Source: Chamaecyparis obtusa
Lineage: Eukaryota; Streptophyta; Pinopsida; Cupressales; Cupressaceae
DNA length: 64,000 nucleotides
Direction: 5' to 3'
Assembly: GCA_027943335.1 (NCBI GenBank)
Contig: BSBK01006740.1
Span: forward strand, 151,501 to 215,500
Shown: in pieces, positions 45,743 through 57,626 of the stretch
Numbering within the stretch: the first letter of the stretch is position 1
Layout: each line of letters starts with the position of its first letter
Notes under the pieces: model-generated
Told to the model about the DNA's origin: nothing
The model's database searches: none
What the model saw: only the letters and a program-made list of their open reading frames with translations
Program-made: the position numbers and the translations under genes

Positions 45743-47562
45743 CTATTTTGATTAAGTAAAAATAAGATTTGAAAGGTCCTAAAACCTTATACAAAAGCAT
45801 CAAAAGATAGAGCAATGAAAGTCCATAATACAACTATGGTGCCCCACCAAACAAACCAAAGGATCAAACCATAGATCCTACCAGTAAGAATAAAAAGAAA
45901 CCAAAGCGGTCACAACAAAGGGCCATCAAGATTTACATTTTTTCCCATCCTTGTGTGAACGTAAGTTCATATCAAAAGGAGTGGAGGATTTAGATTTTTT
46001 TCCCTTAACTGTTGTCCATCCATCCTCCATCTTACCAATAGCCTTATGCCAAACCAAAGAGAAGCTAGAAGAGCCCACTAAAGGGTAGGTCACATCAAAA
46101 ACCACTTAAGAGATAGGAATAGCACCATGACCATTCCCTAAAACCCACCCAGGAGAATCATGGATTATAGTACGCACAACTCCAGCAGCCAAGACTGCAT
46201 CAGAACCAGAGACAGCATCAAGAACATCTAAACCAAAGACAGCACCATGAGAAGAAAAACCTATAGCACCAAAAGACAAGACCATTGAATGAGAGATAGC
46301 ATCAACAATCTGGTCATGGACAGTAGCAATCAAAACCAAGGCCACATCAGAGACAGCATCAGTAGCTTCAAAGATAGCTTCAAAAGCAGCAACAAAATAT
46401 CTATCCAAAGCATGATCAGTCTGAAGAGGGAAAGCATCTAAACCCCCTTCCTTAGAGACTTTACAAACTGTATAATGGTGGTCAAAAGCCCCCACCCACC
46501 AAGTAGGCGATTTCTTCAGTTTAACCTTGTCAGATAAACACCATGCAGCAAGATGGCCATTCTTGTGGCATTTCCTACACCTGAATGGGATACCCTCATA
46601 ATCTAGATTTTAAGTCCAACATCCCAAAGAAGAAGCCAAAGTGATCTTCTCAGGAAGACCCTTGGAAACATCAACCTCCACAAGAATACGAGCATATGTC
46701 ATCTTAAAAAATTTAGAGGAGTCTGAATCCACCATTTGGAAATCCCCAAGAGCCTCTCCCACATATTCCAAAATAGAATCCAACCAAAGATGAAGGGGAA
46801 GATTCAGCAATAAGGGTATTTTATTAAAGAACTCTGAAAGAGGGTCAAACCCCTGATACCAGGGCTGGCCATCAGGGGGAAATGCTCCTCCCAAGTGAAA
46901 CAACTATCACACAAAATAGTTTTCCTATCTTCACCATTTTCAAACTTTACAATAAAGAAACCCCTAGCCACAGGATAAATCTAAACAGCATTGGTTAAGA
47001 TGGCTTCCCAATGCTTGGAAATCCAAGCATGCAAATCAGAAAGAGAGGGCCAAAAACCCCTAAAATGAAAGATAGCAGCATTGGAAGAGAAGTCTTTCGT
47101 ATTTTTTAAAATCTCATCAATTGTATCTAAATCAAGCTTAACCACAATGGGGTTACTTACGAAATAGGTTGCATAAGAGAAGAGGACCGGGATGCCCTCC
47201 AGCTAGAAGAGGTAGGACCAGGGATACCTGCTTCAAAGGAAGCCACATCAGCATAGAAAATCACAGAACCACCATTCGTAGAAGTAGAAAACCTCTGAGC
47301 CACCGGAGAACCAAACCCACCTGTCTAAGAAGGCCCAGACACTGAGGAACCCCTAGATGCCAACAAAGAATGACTAGGGATGACACCAGTAGGATGAGAA
47401 GACATGAGAGAAGGAGTGCCACCGGCAGCCAGAGTGATAGTGACAGCAGGAGTGCCAGCAACAGATCCAGACGCGTGAGCAGGAGTGCATTCAAAAAAAA
47501 ATTAAGCGGGAGCGGGAGTGGCCATGGAGCACTTTTCTTTTGCATGAGTGTTATCACTAATG
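45743..47562 (-). mobile_element. ORF1-only (HAL1-like) LINE in the E3 3' LTR
   Basis: 1.8 kb minus-strand insertion flanked by a 12 bp TSD with one mismatch (ATCATTTTTTAT 45731-45742; ATCATTTGTTAT 47563-47574). The interior is an ORF1 followed directly by a 3' tail. There is no endonuclease or RT. The terminal 45-50 bp align with the end of the three-ORF LINE at 9822-9870. This matches the half-L1 (HAL1) idea known from mammals: an RNA-binding ORF1 element moved by another element's RT. Confidence 0.75.
45926..47540 (-). pseudogene. DUF4283 ORF1 of the HAL1-like LINE
   Basis: Ser/Pro/Gly-rich N-terminal part (about 47470-47200), DUF4283 (WISKHWEAIL, ARGFFIVKFENGED, LHLWLDSILEYVGEALGDF), zinc knuckle CRKCHKNGHLAAWC (about 46560-46601), an Ala/Asp/Val-rich stretch (46106-46430) and a C-terminal block DGWTTVKGKK typical of plant ORF1. 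It ends in TGA at 45926-45928. Frameshifts lie near 46905 and 47150. Stops at 46610 and 46106 are TAA and fit former Gln codons. The start codon is uncertain. Confidence 0.75.
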
Positions 47563-48100
47563 ATCATTTGTTATTTGTTACTCTCTAACAATTTTGATAG
47601 TAAAATCCCTTATTGGCTAACCCTAATAGATCTATTGTAAAATCCTCTAACCAGGTAACATTCACAAAAGAGTGTTGAAAGTCCTATAACCAGGTTACTC
47701 CTAATAGACTAAAAGAATTTAACAGGTCTCGGGTAAATCCCTTAACCGGGTAGCATTTAACCATGCTTTTGTAACCCTAATCGGGTGAGCCTTTAACAAG
47801 GCAAGCTCTTAACCAGGCATATTTTAAAAAAGTACAATTATCTGTGGGCATTGTTCTCACACTATGGTTTTCACCCTAGTCAGGTTTCCATGATATAAAT
47901 ATTAGTGTTATTGTTGTGTGGATGATTTTATATGTTGCATGGATGTTTAATGATCAGTTAATTGATAATGATACTATGGGTTAAACTATATCTTAATTGG
48001 TAAATTTGTTAAAGAAGTTTTGAGACTGTGAAATTTAGTTTGGGTTGGTGATTATTGATTCACCCCCCCTTCCCTCTCAGTAATCAATCCTATAACTACA
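47563..48100 (+). mobile_element. E3 3' LTR, part 2
   Basis: Continues the E3 LTR to CTATAACTACA (48100), followed by the CAAGG TSD. Includes the TGATTCACCCCCCC block at 48055. Confidence 0.88.
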
Positions 48101-48317
48101 CAAGGGTAAGGCCAAAAAAAGACAAAACTAAGAACAAAACTAAGGATAAAATGGCTAGCAAACCCAATTTGGGGGCTGAGAAAACCTTCAAGTTTAAGAT
48201 AAAGAAGAAGAGAGGTGGGTTGATTGGCTCTTCCAATTCTAGACTTGGCAAGAAGTTCGCTTAAAGTTCCTTTCAAAAATGATATAAGAGCTTCAATAAA
48301 CCAATGGATATCTCCAC

Positions 48318-51300
48318 ATGAATCTAAAATGTGCCTCTTGGAATGCCAAAGGGTTGGAATCCCCATAAATAAAGTATATTTTTAAAAGATTCCTTAATAT
48401 GAACAAAAACATGGACATCCTTCTTCTACAAGAGATTAAAGTTGTCCAATTCAATCTTGACATTAACTTGAAGTGCATCTAGAGAGATGCTTTGTTCTTC
48501 ACAACCAATAACAATAGAATTCCAGGAGGGGTTTCTATTTTGGAGGTATTTAGGTGGAAGAATGTTGTTTCTAGATGGAGAGCTCCTCCTTGTAATAGGG
48601 TTGTTTGGGTTGTTCTAAAGGATAAAGAGGTGGAAGTTGGTATTTTCTCAGTTTATGCCCCCCAATGACTATAGGGAATAAGGGTGAATCTTTGGAAATG
48701 GATATATTAGCTGGAGGAAATTCCTTAGATAATTGGTGGTGATTTTAATATGGTTAGAGGCCTCAAGATAAACTTGGAGGAAGTAAATTTGACTGGAAAG
48801 GGGAAGAAAAAAAAATTAGTATAGGATGCTCAAAAACTCAACCTATGTGACCCCTTGGCGGGTAACAAGCTTTATAATTCTAGCATTTGGTACACCTGGT
48901 GCAATTTCTAGCAAAGAAAAAGAAGGATTTATAGCAGGCTTGACCACTTTTATGCTAATAATTTTTCCTTTAGTTTTAAAAAAGATGAAGAGGGTGCATG
49001 CATTAAAGTTATTCCTTACACTTTGTCTGATCGCAATCCCATTTTGGATGAGATTTCATTCAAGAAATGTGCCTCAATAATGGGAACCAAGAGAGATGTA
49101 TTTTCCTTGAATGTTAATTTGTTGGAGAGTGGGGAAGTTTTAAATATTGTCTACCTCATTGATAATTCAATGCATGGACTACAAATCACAATTATGTTGT
49201 AGACATATGGGTTCAAAACATAAAGAGCTGGATAAATATCTTTCAAGTAGGGGGTAAGAAGAGGGCCAAGGATGCTAGGCATCAAGAGATGAACTACATG
49301 AGAAATTACATGTAGCTAAGGACTATATCCAAAAAATCATTGAAACTAAACTACAACTAAAGCCCTTACTCAGGAAACAAAATCTCTAAGAATCAAAAAA
49401 ATAAGATATAAGGTACCAAGTTAAGGGCTAGATTGAATTGGCTCAACCATGGGGACGAAGGTTATAAATATTTTTTTCTAGTTATTGAAAATAAGGAGGC
49501 TAAGGAGAGGATGAGCAGCATTTGGGAAGGACGAGAATATTATTGATCAGCAAGAAATTTCAAAGGCCTTTGTTCAATTCTATAGATGTTTATTTACTTC
49601 AAAGGATAATGGTGATACCATGGTAAGGGCCAAAGAATAGATCAAGGGATTCATCTTGAAAGAATTCAGTGATGATGATATTGGCTTCCTGAGTAAGGAT
49701 ATCATTGTGGGTGAAATTAACCAAGCTATTAAGTCCCTAGGTAATGGCAAGGCACCTAGCCCAAATGGGTTGCTTGGGGAATTTTACAAAAGCAACTTGA
49801 AGTGGATTGGAGAACTCTGTCAGGTGTATGGTGGAGCTATAAAATAGGGAACACTAGGTAGAAAGATTAACTCTAGACTCATTAGATTGATCCCCAAGGA
49901 AACTAATAAAAAACTAACTAAGAATTGGAGATTGATTACTTTGTTAAATGTATTCTACATAATATTGGCTAAAATGCTTGCAAAGAGATTGGAGAAAATC
50001 CTACCAAAAGTGATCAACCCTACCCAAACTAGTTTTTTCAAGGGAAGATACATCTTAGAAAAATTTCTTACATATTGGGAAACCATGATTTGGGCCACAG
50101 ACTCTAAGCAGTTAGTTAGTATGCTTTTAATAAACTATGAAAAAGCATATGACATGATTGAGTGGGAATTCATATTAGTGATGGCGAAGAGTCTAGGATT
50201 TCCTAAGTTCTTTCAGCAGATGGTAAGGGTACTAATGAAAGATTCTAATGCAAGATTTTGTGTAAATAGATGTGAATCTGATTCTATTATCCTATCTAGA
50301 ACCATTAGGCAGGACAACCCACTTTCCCATGCCTTTCTTGTGATTATGTCATATGCCCTCTAATACTTGTTCAAGGACAAATCCATCTCTCCAAGAGTTT
50401 AAGGAATTACCCTTCCCAATGGGGAGGACCTCACAAATGTCCAATTTACTGATGACACAACAATTCTTATAAGGCTAAATGAAGGTAATCTGAGAGAGTT
50501 GATGAATAAGTTGGAATTATTCTGCAAAGCTTCAAGGAGTAAGATCTCTCTCCCCAAATCGATCATGCTAGGGTGGGAGGAACACCCCCCTATTTGGTTT
50601 AGTAAATATGGCCTTTCTTGGGGGGGACCTAAACACCAAGTAAGTTATTTGGGGATTTTAGTTTTTGTCTATCTTGACTTGAAGGAGATGGGGTGTTGGA
50701 GAGGGAATAATATTGATAAAAATTTGGGAAAATGAAATAAGCACTATTTGTCTTTGGTAGGGAGATACCAAGTGTGTCAGAAGATCCTCTCCTCTTATAG
50801 TATATATTACACATCTACTTAACTTTTCAATCAATATCAGTTTAATCACATTCAAAAAAAAATTAGAGACTTCTTGTGGTCAGATAGAAAACATTGTAGT
50901 AAGGTGGAAATGGTGTACCATGAGAAAAGGGGTGGGATTAATTGGTTTGAAGGACCTCAGAATTCAAGGAATAGCACTTCCTACCAAATCAATTTTAAAA
51001 GTTGTACAATCTTGATTAGAAATAATATTAGTATAGTAGTGCCCTATAAAGGTACTTCATGGAAAGGGCTCCACCTGTGTGACCTCATTGTTGGTATCTT
51101 TCCTGTTAAGGTAACTATATATAAAGTATTTAAAGCCATCTAGAGAGGTCGGGATCAGGTGATACACCTTATATCCCAAAATGGATTAATCACAGGCAAT
51201 AATAAGATTTGTGGGGAGCAATCTATCTGATGGAATTTAAGGCACATGGATAAACCCATTTCTTTGTTGCAAGGATGCTCAACAAAAATTTGGACAACAA

Positions 51301-52100
51301 AAGGAATTAGGAGGATGAAGGACATTATAAAAGGAAAACTTATGGAATGAGAGGATATTAGCCATAAGTTTGATATTTCGCAAGGGAAATGAAGAACATA
51401 CTCTATTTTGAAAGAAGTATGTCAAACCCTCTCTCTCCCCCAATAAATATGAATCTAATGATTCTAGATTTATTTCCTTCTAGTGGTCAAATGGTACACC
51501 TCTCCCATCTATGAAAGCTAAAAGTATTTATTCCTTTCTTATTGACAATGAAGATATTTTCTTCTATTTGAACACTTGTTGGGTTGTGAATTATGACCAC
51601 TCATAGTGGCTTTAGTGTTTTGAGAACCTTTGGAGTAGACAAGTGGAACCCAAAAAGAAATATTTTTTTTGGAGGTTGATTATCCACAGACTCTTGCTCA
51701 AACATCCTAATGGTGAATATAATAAATTAATTGTCTATAGTACACCTAAGAACTGAACCATCTCATTTTTTACTATATGTTTTCCAAATATATTTGGAGG
51801 CTATTTGGTTTTCAATTAATGAGAATATCAAAATTCTTGAGATTGTCTTTGGTAATATTTTTGGCCTTAGAAAGGATTGCAATGTTTTTGTTTCTACTCT
51901 CGGTTGAAATTCTTTGGATTGTTTTGAAACTTAGGAATGATAATGTATTCAATAGTATGGCTATAAGTCTTACTGATTCTCTAAGGAGACTCATATTTCA
52001 TGATATTGACGTGCATGTTATAGTCACAATGAGAGTTGCAAGGAGAAAGTTAAAGGATCTATTACAAGATAGAATGGTCAAGGTTTTTTAATGGGAGACA
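48318..52100 (+). pseudogene. LINE 2 ORF2 remnant: endonuclease, RT, zf-RVT
   Basis: ATG 48318 begins LKCASWNAKGLES, an APE endonuclease start. GGDFN follows near 48731 and LSDRNPILDE near 49027 (the usual SDHxP His is Arg). RT runs from about 49640 (GKAPSPNG) through FKGRYILE, NYEKAYDMIEW (first catalytic Asp is Asn) and QFTDDTTIL (intact). zf-RVT-like sequence (PKKKYFFWRLI) is near 51640-51700. Many stops, including TGA, and frameshifts follow after 50735. It is more decayed than the LINE at 9822-17616 and lacks that element's bias against TGA. Confidence 0.85.
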
Positions 52101-52430
52101 TCCCATGAGCACACGTGGACATGGAGCTCTACTAATAGATCCGCATTCGATACTTTCACAACTTCATAGAAAATATCAAGCAGCAACATGGAAGGAGTGG
52201 TGGACATGATGAGATACCATCAATAGTGGCACCATTAATAGTTATACCAATGGTTGTAGTTGTTCTATTTGCAGATAGAGTTATGCACCCCTATACTAAA
52301 CAGATTCAGGACAACAAAATGTTGAGATGGTTAAATGGACAAAAAGATTGGGTTGCATGGATCGAGAGAAGAGGAAATGATAGGGACCGGGATGGATTCT
52401 TCTAGCACAGTTGTAGTAAAATGTATAGAC

Positions 52431-53807
52431 AAAATATTATATACTTGACAAACAGATTTTAGTATTATATGATATTTTATCAGCTTATTGTATACTTAAT
52501 TGTTTGGACATACCATATATTTTTAATAGATAGGAGATGATTTGATTTCATGATGTAATCACATCTAGTATAACTCACGTTAAATAGTCACTTTGTATTC
52601 TTTTAAAAAATATAGTCCATCATAAAATCTGCACATATAAACTCATTACTTCTACATTAAAAAAAATTATTTAACACATAAAATTACAATTGCAATAAAA
52701 TGCCATAGCTTGGCTAAAACCAGTCCTACAGATTATTTTCATTAATGGACCTCCAAAAACACTAAAAATTTAAACTTCAAATATCACAACTCTGGGAAAA
52801 CCCATTAGTTCCCACATGCACAGTGACACATTCATGAAATAAAATCAACAATTTGTTCACACGCGAAGAAATGAGAAACATAACGGTATGTAAAAATCAC
52901 ATTTCAAATCCAAAACATGGAAAAGCTCAAACAGGCATCAAAGTGAAACAAACAAGTAGGGAATGTCATTGAATCCATCCCACAAACTATTTGCAACAAT
53001 AAAGAAACAATTCAAATGAATAACAAGATATGAAACACGATTCCTACCTTAAATTGGAGAAAACCTCAAATTTGCAAAGAATCCCAAATACACAACAGTA
53101 GCATGCAAGAACTGAGCCACTAGTAGCAATCCCTGACACAAACCAAACAAGACAATGCCCACAAAATTCTTCCAAAAAACTCTCGAAGCCAACAAATCGA
53201 TTTCTCCAAGCAAAAAGGTTAAATGGAATAAAATTGTCAAGTATGGAGAAATGAACTCAATTTCTCATTATAAAGGCAGTTTTAAAATTTTAATAAAAAT
53301 AGATTTAAAACACGCATACACAAAATAACCAAAAAAACCTCAAAAAATCCAAATAGATAAATTATCCAATTCTCATTTATAATTAAATACATATACAACA
53401 TATTTTTTGGTAATTAATAAATTGTCATTTAAACATTTAAAAACTCATTTAACTTATATAACTCAACCACGACCACTATAGATAACCAGCTATGCACATA
53501 CATTTCACTGGTCTTTCACAATTATGCAAGACGATAGCCAGTCATTACCCATGCAATAACTGAGTATAAACATGTGCAATAAAGGAATATCATCCATATT
53601 AGGAACAATAAACAGGCTAGACAGTATGAATGGCCATTGTGACTATCACCTATAACCACTATCGGGGAGGACATGCTCAAACTTGTGAAGCCAAGTAGAG
53701 TCGATGCCCAGTACATATCATCACTACAACATTTACACAAGTGTACGTGCTTATGCATATAAAATAGTGAAAATGCATATATAAATAATTGAAATAACTT
53801 ACGGTAC
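52431..53807. other. Unassigned AT-rich sequence
   Basis: No domain-bearing frame on either strand and no clear LTR boundary. The short open frames (53049-53240, 53522-53758, minus) have no recognisable motif. It lies between the fading end of LINE 2 and the 5' LTR of E5. Confidence 0.4.
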
Positions 53808-55123
53808 TTTTTCGTGTAATTAAATATTCACTAATTATAATTTACTTAAGTTGACTTAGGATAATGCATTGCATAGTAGTTTACATATGAGACACGTAGG
53901 GGTTTGCACCTATATTGAGCACATGGTGTAAGAAAATTCCACTTTACGTAGTGATAGTTATTATCACATTCCACTTTATATGTGAGATCCACCTTTAGGG
54001 CCCATTTGGACCATGGAATACCAAATGCCAGATATAGTCAATTCTGGAAGATTCTAAAATTCTGGAAGATACAAATTCTGAAAATGATTTCCACAATATG
54101 GGATGACCTGTTTGGTTCACCCAAAAGATGCATATCTAAAATTTAAAGTCGTACATTGCGTTGCACTATATTAAGCGGTCATAAGGCCGTTCTGGTATGT
54201 GCATTGCACTGTATTAAGCTGTTATAAGGCCGTTCTGGTATGTTAGAAACCCTCACTGGTAGAAAGCCCTAAATTTTTGCGGCCGTTGATTAATTTTCTT
54301 GGAATGTCATGGAGTTGCGCTGTACAGGGCTTCTGTTAAGTATGATCTGCCTCTATTGACGGCTATTTGTGGAGTTTTCGAGCTTGCTGTAACACACAGT
54401 GGAGAAATTTCAGGAAGTTGTGTTGCCATTCATTTTCAGTGACCATCATTTCAATACGCATTGCTATGACAGTGAACGGGTACAGTGAAGATGACTGAGA
54501 ATGGGTAGAGCGAAGACAGCAGTGAACGGTGAGTTTCTGCGACAATTTTGGCGGATAACGTTACAATCGAACGCCAAAATTATTTTATTTTCATAAAGCG
54601 GACCTGACGACCGATAAAATTGGCATTCAAAACCAAAATGCAAGCCCAATATTCCAATTCCACCTTTTCAAGTGGAAGACGATATGCCCATTTTTTGGGT
54701 AAAATTGAAATATCAAAATTCCAATTCCATCCTTCGATGTCGCACACAAACAATGGATACTATCTTCGGAATTTGATATTCCGGTATATAGGCCGATATG
54801 CTTGCATCCAAACGGGCCCTTAGTGAACGTATCACATTGTCATGCTTATCATATGGGACATACTTCATTGCATCATAGAGGAAGATCCACCTTTGGTGGA
54901 CATGTGATTCCACCTTGTCTAGGTGATAACTTATCTTCGCCTTATCATTGTCTTTTATTGCCTTGCCTATATAAGCAAGTCTATTATGTACATGTCAATT
55001 ATGACAATTATCAATAATATCATTCTTGCATCTTAATGCAATTATCTTGTCATTCTCTTGTGGAAGTTATCTTGGTCTTTCATTTTATCCTGGAGGTGTT
55101 GTAGAGTCACCTAAAACTCTAAG
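53808..55123 (+). mobile_element. E5 5' LTR with MITE insertion
   Basis: Starts near TTTTTCGTGTAATTAAAT, against TGTGGTGTAATTA at 62659 and TGTTGGTGTAATT in E6. The right end is placed by a worn primer-site-like TGATAGCAAAGCTC at 55124; the expected CA end is not clear. Without the MITE it would be about 490 bp, close to the E6 LTR length of 449. Confidence 0.6.
53998..54819. mobile_element. Harbinger/Tourist-type MITE (822 bp)
   Basis: Terminal inverted repeats GGGCCCATTTGGA and TCCAAACGGGCCC (12 of 13 match) with TTA on both sides (53995-53997, 54820-54822), as expected for PIF/Harbinger insertions. Related LTRs at 62837-62862 and, on the minus strand, 57240-57280 show the uninterrupted site. 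Contains a 40 bp duplication (54161-54200 and 54204-54243). No transposase is encoded; small frames inside are chance. Confidence 0.85.
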
Positions 55124-56746
55124 ATGATAGCAAAGCTCTCAAGGTGTGAAGACTCCGTCTCAAGAAGTGAAATCTTGGCTTGATTCAATTGTGGGTGCAG
55201 AATTTGACAATTTGGACATCATAATTGGATCCGAGAAGTTATTCCGACAAATTTTGACTACAAATATGTCTATATTCAGATAAAATTATTTTTGTGAAAA
55301 AAAAAATAGTTGAAGGACCATTTGGCCCTCCTCAATTTGCAGATCGCTGGAAGTTTTCTGTCATTATTTTCTTTCTGCAATTATTTTTTTAGATCTGGAC
55401 AAGTTATATTATTTAGACAAAATTTATTTGTAATTAAGTTTGGCCCTTTAAGCGACTAAGAAAGTTTTGTTACAAAATTGTTTGAGCAATTATCTTCAGA
55501 TCTGGTAAAAAAATTATCATTTGGACAAAATTAATACATATTGTCTGTGGCTAATTCTGGCCTTTTAAAGGATGAAGAAAAATTTATCACAAATTTATGT
55601 TCATTTATTGGAGTCCGCATTGGCATAATTATCTGGGCGATAGATCTGAGAATATTTGACAGAGAATGCTTCATTGCTCTGTGATTACATTGGTATATTT
55701 CACTCATTTACAGAGGGATTCAACACACATTGGTTGTGGGAAGCCATTGTTCAATGTATATTTTGCGACATCCAATGTGTATACTGGCTACAATTGTGCT
55801 TTAACGCATAGTGGTGGCTCCCCATTGGTCGGCTTGTGTTTTTTACAAGCATCGGCAGTCTAACATGCGCATGGAGTTTATGGTTCGCATTGACAGATCT
55901 GGCTAACTTTCAGTAAACTAAAACGCATATCTTACCAAGGGGACATTTAGTCTTTTTTTCAAACTTCCCTTATATATTTTAAGTTTTAGTTTATGATTTA
56001 TCCAATACCAACTTTGAAGCCGATGTGACATTTTCTTGCTTTGCAGATCAGCAAGTGTGTTGGTTGTTTGAAGGCAAAATGGCTATTCAGCCCACTGAAT
56101 CCACCAGATTTGACAGTTTATTTCTATTTATTAATTAAAATAAAAATCACAATTTGTCTGCTAATTTATTTTAATTAATAAAATTATAGGTTGTATAGAT
56201 GTTGTTTGAAGGTGTCACATAAAGTTTGCGAGGCTGGATTTGATATCTTTGCATAGTGGGACCTGCAATACATGATATTGACATACTATTAGTGGCATAC
56301 TATTTGTTATCATGATTTGTCAAATCTCATCAATTACCAATGGATTTGAGTGGAGGATGCATTAGATGTTTGGTTAGTTTGCCAAACTTTGCCTCTTCTA
56401 CAACCTATGGTGGGACCTACGCCTATAGTGCCCACCACAATTATATTTTCACCTCTCTACACAAGCAGTGGTCATATCAGTGACTAGGAGCCAACTAGTT
56501 TAGCCCCTATATGCCTCAAAGGGGCAATGTTTTTTGTTTTGTTCATAACTTGGGCAAATATAGGCCAAATTCAACAAACAAGATATCAGCAGAAAGTTTT
56601 TTTTTTCAACTTTACATTGGTGCAGGTATAATTCAATAATTTTTCTATTTAATGCTAATTTTTTGCACTTGAAGATAGATCTTAGTTTGCACAATATCAA
56701 TTGTGATCTCAATTTGTAATGTGAGAAGCATATCATTAATGTAAAC
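55124..56746 (+). other. E5 leader, non-coding
   Basis: No coding evidence. Two loosely repeated blocks (about 55391-55470 and 55499-55575) share AGATCTGG, TTAGACAAAATT-like and TGGCC.TTTAA phrases. The remainder is AT-rich with no recognised motif. Confidence 0.5.
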
Positions 56747-56961
56747 ATGGGATATGATACACATCCTATTATAATATCTTTGACTAAGGATAATTATGAG
56801 TCATGGGTGAAAGGAATCATCACATATTGTAGATGGCTTAATCTCTTGCCTCATCTTTATAGACTCGTTCCTGAGCCAAAGACAAAGTGGAAGAAAATAG
56901 TTTGGGAAGATAAAAAATGATCATATTAAAGGAGTGATTGGTATGAGTCTTGGTTCATATT
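56747..56961 (+). pseudogene. gag: E5 gag N-terminal fragment
   Basis: ATG 56747 begins MGYDTHPIIISLTKDNYESW, a UBN2-type copia Gag start, and runs to LYRLVPEPK. A TGA lies near 56919 and a frameshift precedes the block KGVIGMSLGSYSY. E6 is inserted at 56967. After E6 the sequence continues with the acidic protein at 61572, not with the Gag core, so most of gag-pol is missing. Confidence 0.7.
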
Positions 56962-56966
56962 CATAC

Positions 56967-57415
56967 TGTAAGAATTTACAAATAGCAAAAATTGAACCAA
57001 AGATCTAGAGGTTAAAGAAAAGCACAAGAGAGATGATATGAATGCAATGATTGATATTGAATTGATCTAATGAATTTACCTTACATGATTTACATAATAG
57101 GTCTCCTTATATAGGAAAGGCGATAAGAGAGAATGATAAGGAGTTGGTAAGCTATCACCTATGCTAGGTGTAATCAGATGTCCACCAAATGTGGATCATC
57201 CTCCATTATGCAATGAAGTAAGTGCAATAAGATTAGGATGATAATGTGATAAGAGCACTAAAGGTGGATCTCACACAAAAAGTAGAATTTATCCCACACC
57301 ATGTGATTAAATAAGGTACAAACTCCTAGGTGTCTCAATGACAAGGTACTATGCAATGCATTATCCTAAGTAAAATTAAGTTAAGTGTAATTAGAAATAT
57401 TTAATTACACCAACA
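56967..57415 (-). mobile_element. E6 3' LTR
   Basis: On the minus strand TGTTGGTGTAATTAAATA...AAATTCTTACA. It is preceded by the purine run AAGGGGGG. Confidence 0.88.
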
Positions 57416-57626
57416 CCCCCCTTAAGTACAACTTAGGGGAATGCATTAAACTCACAATGCAAGATGGGTCCTGGCTACTAGGCCATGTTAGGTACCCATG
57501 TACAATATGCAATGCAATACATGAAATGCAAAACTCTCATAAAGTGGAGAAAGAGGGAAAACCTCATGGGAAAAACCCTTCCCCAAAAAGGAGGAATAAA
57601 AAAAGATGCATGGATGGATGGAGTAC

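Larger units (their letters stand above)
37328..48100 (+). mobile_element. Ty1/copia retrotransposon E3 with three nested insertions
   Basis: LTRs 37328-38979 and 44865-48100 (the latter split), primer site, gag, protease, integrase, RT, RNase H and polypurine tract, flanked by CAAGG at 37323-37327 and 48101-48105. Contains a foldback insertion in the 5' LTR, a solo LTR in RNase H and an ORF1-only LINE in the 3' LTR. Its proteins resemble those of E1 along their length, so the two belong to one lineage, but the LTRs are different. Confidence 0.9.
36041..52430 (+). mobile_element. Second LINE (plus strand), split by copia element E3
   Basis: A DUF4283-type ORF1 remnant (36056-37327) and an endonuclease-RT ORF2 remnant (48318 to about 52100) lie on either side of E3 (37328-48100, TSD CAAGG) and are collinear. 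The copy is heavily decayed with both stops and frameshifts, including TGA stops. Its left end begins inside the DUF4283 domain. The right end is not defined; no poly(A) or tail matching the other LINEs was found. Confidence 0.75.

Noticed and set aside
47261..47588. Leu-rich minus-strand frame and Ser/Arg-rich plus-strand frame
   Set aside because: Other-frame readings of the Ser/Pro/Gly-rich ORF1 N-terminus; no support of their own.
54363..54913. Small frames within and beside the MITE
   Set aside because: No transposase motif; the element is non-coding and frames are short.
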